The notes under the pieces are model-generated. The model was not told the DNA's origin and did not search any database. It was given only the letters and a program-made list of their open reading frames with translations. Below, piece after piece: positions 24,815 to 32,374 of a stretch of 39,789 nt of DNA (positions are counted from its first letter, which is position 1; each line of letters begins with the position of its first letter). The stretch comes from Parvibaculum sp035325945 (GTDB lineage Bacteria > Pseudomonadota > Alphaproteobacteria > Parvibaculales > Parvibaculaceae). The position numbers were made by a program, and so were the translations under genes. The stretch lies in NCBI RefSeq assembly GCF_035325945.1, contig NZ_DAOKYX010000025.1, positions 1 through 39,789 of the forward strand, in the 5' to 3' direction.

Positions 24815-25815
24815 GCGCCGCTGGCCGCACCGTCCTCGTGGCCGACATAGGCGGCACCAATGCCCGCTTCGCTCTCGCGCGGGGCGATGGCGTGGAGATC
24901 GAGCTTGAGGCCGCATCCGTTCTGCCGACCGCGGATCATGCAAGCCTCGAGGACGCGCTCGGCATCTTTCTCGAGCGCAAGGGAAGGCCGCGCATCGACG
25001 CGGCCGCCATCTCTGCCGCGGGCCCCGTCAGAGGAGAAGGCGACGCGGCTGAAATCCATATGACGAACTGCGCCTGGAATATTTCCGTCAGCGCGATCGC
25101 GGTCGCGACGGGCGTTTCTCATCCCCTCCTCATGAACGATTTCGCCGCGCTCGCGCGCGCCGTGCCCTGGCTGAAGCCGGGCGATCTCCACGCCATTGGC
25201 GGCGGCGCGGCGCGGGTGGGGGCTCCCATCGCGCTTCTCGGCGCGGGCACGGGCCTCGGCGTCGCCGCCCTCGTGCCCGATGGGCGAGGCTCCCATATCG
25301 CGCTGGCCGGCGAGGGCGGTCATGCCGATCTCGCGCCGACAGATGCGCGCGAGCTTGCGGTGCTCGAACGGCTGATGGCGTCATATGGCCATGTGTCGGT
25401 CGAGCGCGTGCTGTCAGGGCCGGGGCTCGTCGCGCTTCACGCGGCGCTTTGCGCGCTTGAGGGAAAGGCGGTCGAAGGACAGCCGACAGGCGCCGACATT
25501 TCAGACTGGGCCTCGGCGGGCCGCTCACCCGTCGCCATGGAGGCCGTCTCGCTCTTCTGCGGCTGGCTCGGTTCCGTCGCCGGCAATCTCGCGCTCACAT
25601 TCGGCGCTGAAGGCGGCGTCTTCATCGGCGGCGGTATCGTGCCGGGCTGGATTGCGAAGCGGCCGGGCCTCTTCGACGAGGCGCTTTTCCGCCATCGCTT
25701 CGAGGCGAAGGGGCGCTTTGCCGCCTATCTCGCGGAAATTCCCGTGCATGCGATCATGCGCGGTGATGCGGCGCTCATCGGCCTCGCCCATGCCGCCCTC
25801 GCCAGGCGTCTCTAG
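24811..25815 (+). CDS. glk: Glucokinase
   Basis: This 334-residue ROK-independent bacterial glucokinase (Glk group) phosphorylates glucose to glucose-6-phosphate with ATP. Motifs are VLVADIGGTNARFALA (phosphate loop), HPLLMNDFAALARAVPWL with the catalytic Asp, GAGTGLGVAAL, LAGEGGHADLAP (sugar-binding Glu-Gly-Gly-His) and GGVFIGGGIVPGW near the C-terminus. The length is typical. The start overlaps the histidine kinase stop by 4 bp, so the two should be translationally coupled. Its TAG stop lies in the CTAG tetramer at 25812-25815 that also supplies the stop of the convergent ggt gene. The product feeds pgi and pgm, which are also in the window. Confidence 0.94.
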   Translation: MSAAGRTVLVADIGGTNARFALARGDGVEIELEAASVLPTADHASLEDALGIFLERKGRPRIDAAAISAAGPVRGEGDAAEIHMTNCAWNISVSAIAVATGVSHPLLMNDFAALARAVPWLKPGDLHAIGGGAARVGAPIALLGAGTGLGVAALVPDGRGSHIALAGEGGHADLAPTDARELAVLERLMASYGHVSVERVLSGPGLVALHAALCALEGKAVEGQPTGADISDWASAGRSPVAMEAVSLFCGWLGSVAGNLALTFGAEGGVFIGGGIVPGWIAKRPGLFDEALFRHRFEAKGRFAAYLAEIPVHAIMRGDAALIGLAHAALARRL

Positions 25816-27554
25816 AAGAGACCGCCCTTCGCGAGCGTGCCGGTGACGACCGTGCCGTCGCGGCGCGGATCGGCGCCGCCATCGAGCCCCGTCGGCGTCG
25901 CACGGATGCCGTGAAGCCCGCTGCGCAGTTCCGCATCCTTCACCTCGTGGCCGAGCTGCTTCAGTTGCGGGACGAGCGTTTCGAGCGTCGTACCCTTCTC
26001 GATCTCGAGCGGGCCGTTCCGGTCGACGAAGCGGGGCAGGGCGATTGCCTCCTGCATGGGCATGTGCCAGTCGAGTAGCGCGATCAGCGTCTGCGTGACA
26101 TAGCCGATGATGCGGCTGCCGCCGGGCGAGCCGATGGCGGCGAAGAACGCGCCCTTGTCGTCGAAGACGATGACCGGGTCCATCGCCGACATGGGGCGCT
26201 TGCCCGGCGCGACCGAGTTGGCGACGGGCGCCCCGTTTTCCTCCGGTACGAAGGAAAAATCCGTGAGCTGATTGTTGAGCATGAGCCCCGCCGCCATGAG
26301 GTGGCTGCCGAAGGGCGCCTCGATGGAGGTCGTCATGGAGACGACGCGGCCCTGCGCGTCGATGATGCTGAAATGGCTCGTCGAGGGGCGCGAAATGTCG
26401 CCATTGAGCCCATAGGCGTCCGCGCGCCTGTCGCCGATCTCGCCCGGCGCCGCGCGGCCCATGGAGAGGCTAGGATCGATGAGGCTCGCGCGCTTGCGCA
26501 GATAGGTCGCATCGAGCATGGCGTCGACGGGCACATGGACATGATCGGGATCGCCGATGAATTTGGCGCGGTCCGCATAGGCGAGCTTCTCGGCCTCGGC
26601 GATGAAATGCACGGCGACGAGCGACATGGGCTCGATCTGCCCCATGTCGAAATTTTCGAGGATGCCGAGAATCTGGAGCGTCGAGATGCCGCCCGATGTC
26701 GGCGGCGGCATGGTGCAGATGCGATAGACGCGATAGGGCCGGCAGATGGGCTCGCGGGGCTTGGCCTCGTAAGCGGCGAGGTCGGCGAGCGAGAGCGTGC
26801 CGGGAAGGGCGGGCGCATGGGTCACCGCATCGACGATCTTCTGCGCCACCGGGCCGGAATAGAAGCCATCGGGCCCCTTGTCGGCGATGAGCTTCAGCGT
26901 CTCCGCGAGTTCGGGATTCTTGAGGAGCGCGCCGGCCGCGAGCGGCACGCGACTGCCGTCCGCGTCCTTCGTGAAGAAGTAATCCTGCACCACCGGCATG
27001 GAGGCGAGCGCCGGGTCGCGCGCGATCGAGGCGGCGAGCTTCGGCGAAATCCTGAAGCCCTGTTCCGAAAGCCTGATCGCCGGTTCGAAAAGCCTCTTCC
27101 ACGGCAGGACGCCATGCTCCTGATGGGCGAGCCAGAGCAGGCGCACGACGCCTGGCACGCCGACCGAGCGGCCGCTCAGCACGGCATCCTTGATCCCCAG
27201 CGGTTCTTTCTTGTCGTCGAGGAACATGCCGGGGGACGCGCCTTCCGGCGCCGTCTCGCGGCCGTCATAGGCGTCGAGCTTTTCGTTCTCGGGCGCCCAA
27301 TGGAGCATGAACGCGCCGCCCGCGAGACCGGACGATTCGGGCTCGACGAGCGTCAGCACCGCCTGAACGGCAATCGCGGCGTCAACGGCGCTGCCGCCTT
27401 CCTTCAGGATCTGTGCGCCCGCCTCGCTCGCATAGGGGTTTGCGCTGGCGACCATATAGGGCTTGCGCGTGCCCTCGCCGAAGGTCCACCACAGCGCCAC
27501 GACGACAATGAGCATTGCCATGCCGACGACCGGCAGAATTCTCTTCGGTGTCAT
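25812..27554 (-). CDS. ggt: Gamma-glutamyltransferase
   Basis: This 580-residue N-terminal-nucleophile hydrolase cleaves gamma-glutamyl bonds of glutathione and related peptides. A hydrophobic N-terminal segment (about 7-23) acts as a signal or membrane anchor, so the enzyme is periplasmic. Landmarks are SSGLAGGAFMLHW and YDGRETAP in the large subunit and the auto-cleavage site RPS-T392-SHFSIID, where Thr392 becomes the small-subunit N-terminus and nucleophile. The oxyanion-loop GSPGGSRIIGYV follows. The gene is alone, convergent with glk (shared CTAG stop) and divergent from the P1 peptidase. It probably helps recover cysteine and glutamate from periplasmic glutathione. Confidence 0.95.
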   Translation of the reverse strand: MTPKRILPVVGMAMLIVVVALWWTFGEGTRKPYMVASANPYASEAGAQILKEGGSAVDAAIAVQAVLTLVEPESSGLAGGAFMLHWAPENEKLDAYDGRETAPEGASPGMFLDDKKEPLGIKDAVLSGRSVGVPGVVRLLWLAHQEHGVLPWKRLFEPAIRLSEQGFRISPKLAASIARDPALASMPVVQDYFFTKDADGSRVPLAAGALLKNPELAETLKLIADKGPDGFYSGPVAQKIVDAVTHAPALPGTLSLADLAAYEAKPREPICRPYRVYRICTMPPPTSGGISTLQILGILENFDMGQIEPMSLVAVHFIAEAEKLAYADRAKFIGDPDHVHVPVDAMLDATYLRKRASLIDPSLSMGRAAPGEIGDRRADAYGLNGDISRPSTSHFSIIDAQGRVVSMTTSIEAPFGSHLMAAGLMLNNQLTDFSFVPEENGAPVANSVAPGKRPMSAMDPVIVFDDKGAFFAAIGSPGGSRIIGYVTQTLIALLDWHMPMQEAIALPRFVDRNGPLEIEKGTTLETLVPQLKQLGHEVKDAELRSGLHGIRATPTGLDGGADPRRDGTVVTGTLAKGGLF

Positions 27555-27662
27555 GATCTCGTCCCCTTCGCGCCGTTTGGCCGGTCCCGAAACGCCCGGA
27601 GTCTGATAGGGTTCGGAGCGTGACCGCGCCCCCTTGGCGGCCGGCAGTGCGAGGGACAGCTT

Positions 27663-28715
27663 ATGAACATCGGCGGCATCCGCAAGGGGCGGCTTAATCT
27701 CATCACGGATGTTGAGGATATTCTTGTCGGCAATGCGGAAGACGCGGGCGCCCGCACGGGCGTCACCGTGATCCTGCCCGGGCGGCGCGCCGTTGCCGCC
27801 GTCGATGTGCGCGGCGGCGCTCCCGGCACGCGCGAGACGGACGCGCTCGACCCTTCATGCCTCGTCGAGGAGGTCGATGGCGTCGTGCTCTCGGGAGGTT
27901 CCGTCTATGGCCTCGATGCTGCCTCGGGCGTCGTCTCCTGGCTCGGCGCGCGCGGGCGCGGCTTCGCGCTCGGAAATTCGGCCATGGTGGCGCCCGTGGT
28001 GCCCTCGGCGATCCTTTTCGATCTCACCAATGGCGGCGACAAGAACTGGGGCGAGGAGCCGCCCTATCGCGCGCTCGGGCGGCGTGCCTGCGAGCAGGCG
28101 GGCCGGAGTTTCGCGCTCGGCAATGCCGGGGCGGGGTTCGGCGCGCGGGCGGGCATGCTCAAGGGCGGGCTCGGCTCCGCCTCGGCCGTGAGCGCCGGGG
28201 GGCTTACCGTGGGGGCGATCGTCGCCGCCAATCCTTTCGGCTCCGCCATCATCCCCGGCAGCGACCGTTTCTGGGCCGCGCCTTATGAAATGGATGGCGA
28301 GTTCGGCGGCCGCGGCTGGCCGGAACGGATGGAGGGGCTTGCCGCCCGCGACCCGCTGGAGGAGACGAAGGCGGCGCAGACGGGCATGGCGGGAAAGGTT
28401 GAGGGGGGCAACACGACGATAGGCCTCGTCGCGGTCGATGCCGATCTGACGCCGGTTGAGGCGCGCCGCGTCGCCATCATGACGCAGGACGGCCTTGCCC
28501 GCGCCATCAGGCCCGTTCATGCCCCTGTCGACGGCGATGTCGTCTTCGTGCTGGCAACGGGAAGGGTCCGGCTCGGCACAGAAAATCGCGCCGGATCGGT
28601 GGCCGCGCTGGGCTCCATCGCCGCCGATTGCCTCGCCCGGGCCGTCGCCCGCGGGGTCTATGAGGCCGAAACCCTCGGGGACGCCGAGAGTTACCGCGCC
28701 AGATACGGGCGCTGA
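27663..28715 (+). CDS. P1 family peptidase (DmpA/NylC-like aminopeptidase)
   Basis: This 350-residue enzyme belongs to the DmpA/ornithine-acetyltransferase-fold family of self-processing Ntn-like hydrolases. The cleavage/nucleophile motif GGNTTIGLVAVDA places the scissile bond at N250-T251, giving alpha and beta chains. Other family segments are ARTGVTVILP near the N-terminus, DGVVLSGGSVYGLDAASGV, NPFGSAIIPG and a C-terminal LGSIAADCLARAV. Known members act as D- or beta-aminopeptidases or as nylon-oligomer hydrolases; the substrate here is not predictable. No signal peptide is seen, so it is cytoplasmic. It is divergent from ggt across 108 bp, and a tRNA gene follows. Confidence 0.9.
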   Translation: MNIGGIRKGRLNLITDVEDILVGNAEDAGARTGVTVILPGRRAVAAVDVRGGAPGTRETDALDPSCLVEEVDGVVLSGGSVYGLDAASGVVSWLGARGRGFALGNSAMVAPVVPSAILFDLTNGGDKNWGEEPPYRALGRRACEQAGRSFALGNAGAGFGARAGMLKGGLGSASAVSAGGLTVGAIVAANPFGSAIIPGSDRFWAAPYEMDGEFGGRGWPERMEGLAARDPLEETKAAQTGMAGKVEGGNTTIGLVAVDADLTPVEARRVAIMTQDGLARAIRPVHAPVDGDVVFVLATGRVRLGTENRAGSVAALGSIAADCLARAVARGVYEAETLGDAESYRARYGR

Positions 28716-28745
28716 ACGAAGCGCGATTTGCCCCCTCCTCGGCAC

Positions 28746-28774
28746 TTGCCATCCGTCCTTCGACCCTTTAAGAG
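28746..28774 (+). promoter_or_regulatory. Possible tRNA-Arg promoter
   Basis: TTGCCA (28746-28751) and TAAGAG (28769-28774) are 17 nt apart and lie about 50 bp before the tRNA 5' end. Both hexamers diverge from consensus, so support is moderate. Confidence 0.4.
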
Positions 28775-28826
28775 TTGCGCCGCTCTCGCATTGCCGACCC
28801 GGAGCGGTTGGCCCCATGGAGAGCCT

Positions 28827-28903
28827 GCGCCGGTAGCTCAGCTGGATAGAGCACCAGACTACGAATCTGGGGGTCGGGAGTTCGAATCTTCCCCGGCGCG
28901 CCA
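28827..28903 (+). tRNA. tRNA-Arg (anticodon ACG)
   Basis: A complete 77-nt cloverleaf including encoded CCA. The acceptor arms GCGCCGG and CCGGCGC pair perfectly, with G as discriminator. The D-arm is GCTC...GAGC, the anticodon stem is CCAGA/TCTGG with loop CTACGAA (anticodon ACG, whose A is normally deaminated to inosine to read CGU, CGC and CGA), and the T-arm GGGAG-TTCGAAT-CTTCC has one G-U pair. It is a frequent type of integration target; a possible foreign gene follows. Confidence 0.97.
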
Positions 28904-29033
28904 CCATTTCCACAAATCCGGAACCAGGCTGGGCCTGCGGGCGAGAGTGCGGGCTCCGGCTGACAAATGCCGGAAGTCATGGCGCCGGTAATGTCTTGCC
29001 GCGCGGCACGGGACACTGTTGTCGCCGTCTCGC

Positions 29034-30389
29034 TCACCGCATCACGAACATCTCCTGGTGGAAGCGCTCGTCTACAGGCAGCCCGTGACGGGCGAAATCG
29101 CTGCGCAGCGCAGCTCCGAATCCGGCCGGGCCGCAGAACCATATGCTGGCCTCTTTCCAGTCGGACACAGCGGCGCGGATACGGTTGCCGGTGAGCAGGC
29201 CATCACGCGGGTCGTGCAGCACGTGGAGGCGTATGCCTGCTGCCTCCGCATCGGCCGTGAGCTTGGCGATGGCGTCCTCGCTCCAGTCGGCCGTGGTGTG
29301 GAAGAGATCGATTGTCTGTGGGTGCGGCCGGCTGGGATAGGCCTTTCGATCCATCGCCAACTGCTTCATCCGGGCAATAAAGGGCGTGATGCCGATGCCG
29401 CCGCCGATCCAGATCTGCCGTTCGTAGCCGTCATCGAAGGTGAAACAGCCATAGGGACCTTCGACCTTCACCGGTTGCCCGACCTGCAGCGTGTCTGGCA
29501 GGCTCTGCGTGTAGTCGCCGAGTTCCTTGGTGATGAATGTCAGCCGACGATCGGATGGATTCCAGGCGGAGGCGATCGTGAAGGGATGTGCCTCATCTGC
29601 TTCGTTCGAAGTGACGAAAGCGAATTGTCCAGGCTTATGCCCGGGCCAGCCCTGCAAGGTTTCGATGTCGCCCTCGAGCACGCGAAGGCTCGGAAAATAT
29701 TGCAGCCGCGTGATCGCCCCGTCCACTTTATGGCTCGCACCCACACGGCGCGAAAGCACCACGACCGCAGCCCATGTCCCGTAGGCCATGAGGATCGCCA
29801 TGACCGGGCCGAGCGGCGAGGCCCAATAGGGGAATTTCATCAGCACGACGGTGTGGAAGACCAGCACCAGATAGACTGCCGCCAGCAAGCGATGCGTCTT
29901 GTAGAAGAGCCGGTAGGGAATGCGGTGGATGAGCGCTACCGCGATCAACAACACCGCAGCGTAGAAAGCCCATTCGCCGACGGCCTCGGCGGTCCCGCGC
30001 CAGGACCGAAAGGCCTCTTCGACCGTGTTGACGGAGGCCGGTGGCGCGCCGCGCTTGGGGCGAGTGAGCCAGCCAAGGCCGACGGCCCATTTCGGACCCT
30101 GCGACCACAGCCAGTGAATGATCGCGAGCACGAGCCCACCGATGCCGAGCCACTTGTGCAGGCGGTACATCTTGTCCAGGCCGCCGATCCACCGCTCCGG
30201 CCATCGCGGCCTGAGAGCGAGGATCATGGCAAGGCTCATGCAGGTCATGGCCAGCAGGCCGCTGAGCTGAACCATGGACCCGCGAAGCGCAAAGAACCCT
30301 GACGGTTGCAGGGCGTTCGGGTCTGTCGCGAGCCAGAGCACAGTGAGCAGAACAAGCGCAGCCCAGAATACGATCTTCAAGCGCCTCAT
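29034..30389 (-). CDS. Ferric reductase-like transmembrane flavoprotein (FNR family)
   Basis: This 451-residue membrane oxidoreductase has an N-terminal membrane part of about six helices with paired histidines in LHKWLGIGGLVLAIIHW and YKTHRLLAAVYLVLVFH, consistent with two b-type hemes as in the ferric reductase/NADPH oxidase domain. The C-terminal half is an FNR-type module: FAD-binding HPFTIAS, an NAD(P)-binding segment IWIGGGIGITPF, and WFCGPAGFG near the end. It would pass electrons from NAD(P)H through FAD and heme across the membrane. The acceptor is unknown; metal chelates, oxygen or a partner enzyme are possible. GAAGGAA precedes the ATG. Parts of the gene look lower in GC than its neighbours and it lies beside tRNA-Arg, so acquisition by transfer is possible. 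Confidence 0.88.
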   Translation of the reverse strand: MRRLKIVFWAALVLLTVLWLATDPNALQPSGFFALRGSMVQLSGLLAMTCMSLAMILALRPRWPERWIGGLDKMYRLHKWLGIGGLVLAIIHWLWSQGPKWAVGLGWLTRPKRGAPPASVNTVEEAFRSWRGTAEAVGEWAFYAAVLLIAVALIHRIPYRLFYKTHRLLAAVYLVLVFHTVVLMKFPYWASPLGPVMAILMAYGTWAAVVVLSRRVGASHKVDGAITRLQYFPSLRVLEGDIETLQGWPGHKPGQFAFVTSNEADEAHPFTIASAWNPSDRRLTFITKELGDYTQSLPDTLQVGQPVKVEGPYGCFTFDDGYERQIWIGGGIGITPFIARMKQLAMDRKAYPSRPHPQTIDLFHTTADWSEDAIAKLTADAEAAGIRLHVLHDPRDGLLTGNRIRAAVSDWKEASIWFCGPAGFGAALRSDFARHGLPVDERFHQEMFVMR

Positions 30390-30644
30390 GAATGAGGTTC
30401 CTTCTACTTCGGCTCGGTAGCGCCACGATTCTGGCACTGAGCCATGCTGCAGGGTGGAACTCAACGGCGACACCGATCTTTGGAGACTACCCGGTCCCGA
30501 TGAGAGCGTCCCTCCGGCAATGAGCAGATTTGAATCCAGACGCACGTCAAGGCGGGGTAATCTGGGCGAGCGCCTGGCCGCGCATCCCCGCTCACAGCGG
30601 TGCCGGCCATGGCTTCAGACACTTCCGGGGCGAAAGCAAAAAAG

Positions 30645-32297
30645 ATGACAGAGAAGGCAAATCCGCTGGCAGGCAAGCTGGCGCCGGCATCCATGCTCGT
30701 CAATGTGCCGAGACTTGTGACGGCTTATTTCTCGGACACGCCCGATCCCGGCCTTGCCGCCCAGCGCGTCGCCTTCGGCACCTCCGGCCATCGCGGCTCC
30801 GCCTTCGATGGCGCTTTCAACGAGGCGCATATTCTGGCGATCGCGCAGGCCGTCTGCCTCTACAGGCAGCATGCCGGGATCGACGGTCCGCTTTTCCTCG
30901 GCATGGATACGCATGCCCTCTCCGAGCCCGCGCTTGCAAGCGCGCTCGAAGTCTTCGCGGCCAATGGCGTCGAGACGATGATCGACGCGGGCGGAGGATA
31001 TACGCCGACCCCCGTCATTTCGCATGCGATCCTGACCTGGAACAAGGGCCGCCGGAGCGGGCTTGCCGACGGTATCGTCATCTCCCCCTCGCACAACCCG
31101 CCAGAGGATGGTGGCTTCAAATACAACCCGCCGAACGGTGGCCCCGCCGATACGGACGTTACCGGATGGATCGAGAAGGCGGCCAATGGTTTTCTCGAGC
31201 GGGGACTCGAAGGGGTGCGCCGCGTGCCGCTCGCCCGCGCACGGAAGGCAGCGTCGGTCCACGCCCATGACTACATTACCCCCTATGTGAGCGACCTCGC
31301 CAATGTCGTCGACATGGATGCGATCCGGGCGAGCGGCGTGAGGATCGGCATCGATCCGCTCGGGGGCGCCGCCGTGCATTACTGGGCGCCGCTCATCGAG
31401 CGCTATGGCATCGCCGCAACGGTCGTGAACGATGCCGTCGATCCGACATTCCGCTTCATGACGCTCGACCGGGACGGAAAGATCCGCATGGATTGCTCCT
31501 CGCCCTATGCGATGGAGCGGCTGGTCGGCATGAGCGGCAAGTTCGATATCGCCTTCGCCAACGATACCGATGCCGATCGCCACGGCATCGTCTGCCCGTC
31601 CTCGGGGCTGATGAACCCCAATCACTTTCTCGCCGCCTCGATCGCCTATCTCTACGCGAACCGCCCGGACTGGGGGGCGGGAAGCGCCATCGGCAAGACG
31701 GTCGTCAGCAGCGGCATGATCGACAGGCTCGCCGGCAAGATCGGCCGCGCCCTTGTCGAGGTGCCGGTCGGCTTCAAATGGTTCAGCCCCGGCCTGATCG
31801 ACGGATCGGTCGCATTCGCAGGCGAGGAAAGCGCGGGCGCCTCCTTCCTCCGGCGCGATGGCACGGTGTGGACGACCGACAAGGACGGCATCATTCTCGG
31901 CCTGCTCGCGGCGGAAATGACAGCCCGCATCGGCAAGGACCCGAGCGCTATCTATCGCGATGCCACGGGCGATCTCGGTGTCTCCTGGTACGAACGCATC
32001 GACGCGCCCGCATCGGCGGCGCAGAAGGCCGCGCTGAAGAAAGCCACGCCCGAGGGCATAGCGGCGCGCGAACTCGCCGGAGAAGAAATCGTGGCGAAGC
32101 TCGACAGGGCGCCCGGCAACGGCCAGCCGATCGGCGGCATCAAGGTGATCGCGAAGAATGGCTGGTTCGCGGCCCGGCCATCCGGGACGGAGGACGTCTA
32201 CAAGATTTACGCCGAGAGCTTTCTCGGCATGGATCATCTGCGCCGCATCCAGCAGGAGGCGCAGGCGGTCGTCGACGGGCTGGTCCGGCAGGGATAG
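30645..32297 (+). CDS. pgm: Phosphoglucomutase (alpha-D-glucose-specific)
   Basis: This 550-residue phosphohexomutase interconverts glucose-1-phosphate and glucose-6-phosphate, linking glycolysis to glycogen and nucleotide-sugar synthesis. The active-site serine is S149 in VISPSHNPPEDGGFKY. The metal loop is FANDTDADRHG, the sugar-binding segment is FAGEESAGASF and the phosphate-binding loop is RPSGTEDVYKIY near the C-terminus; GTSGHRGSA is near the N-terminus. The ATG at 30645 matches the N-terminal length of the enterobacterial enzyme; the frame also contains ATG 30609 and GTG 30600, neither with a clear ribosome site. It is divergent from the ferric-reductase-like gene and convergent with the DUF1302 gene. 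Confidence 0.95.
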   Translation: MTEKANPLAGKLAPASMLVNVPRLVTAYFSDTPDPGLAAQRVAFGTSGHRGSAFDGAFNEAHILAIAQAVCLYRQHAGIDGPLFLGMDTHALSEPALASALEVFAANGVETMIDAGGGYTPTPVISHAILTWNKGRRSGLADGIVISPSHNPPEDGGFKYNPPNGGPADTDVTGWIEKAANGFLERGLEGVRRVPLARARKAASVHAHDYITPYVSDLANVVDMDAIRASGVRIGIDPLGGAAVHYWAPLIERYGIAATVVNDAVDPTFRFMTLDRDGKIRMDCSSPYAMERLVGMSGKFDIAFANDTDADRHGIVCPSSGLMNPNHFLAASIAYLYANRPDWGAGSAIGKTVVSSGMIDRLAGKIGRALVEVPVGFKWFSPGLIDGSVAFAGEESAGASFLRRDGTVWTTDKDGIILGLLAAEMTARIGKDPSAIYRDATGDLGVSWYERIDAPASAAQKAALKKATPEGIAARELAGEEIVAKLDRAPGNGQPIGGIKVIAKNGWFAARPSGTEDVYKIYAESFLGMDHLRRIQQEAQAVVDGLVRQG

Positions 32298-32324
32298 GCG
32301 ATAGGACACTCGACGCGCCATACG

Positions 32325-32352
32325 GAAAAGCCCGGCCGCTCGCGGCCGGGCT
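32325..32352 (-). terminator. Intrinsic terminator between pgm and DUF1302 gene
   Basis: AGCCCGGCCG (32329-32338) and CGGCCGGGCT (32343-32352) form a perfect 10-bp stem with a 4-nt loop. On the minus strand it is followed directly by TTTT, so it best fits termination of the DUF1302 transcript; the stem may also slow transcription from pgm. Confidence 0.8.
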
Positions 32353-32374
32353 GTCGCTTCAGTTCCGTTCCCGC

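Noticed and set aside
28881..28903. tRNA-Arg 3' end as an attachment site with a second copy downstream
   Set aside because: No second copy of the 3' end was seen within the window and no integrase gene is present.
28728..28991. Open frame across the tRNA gene (contains the AQLDRAPDYESGGREFE-type text)
   Set aside because: This is the familiar false translation of a tRNA gene read through its arms; the cloverleaf is complete.
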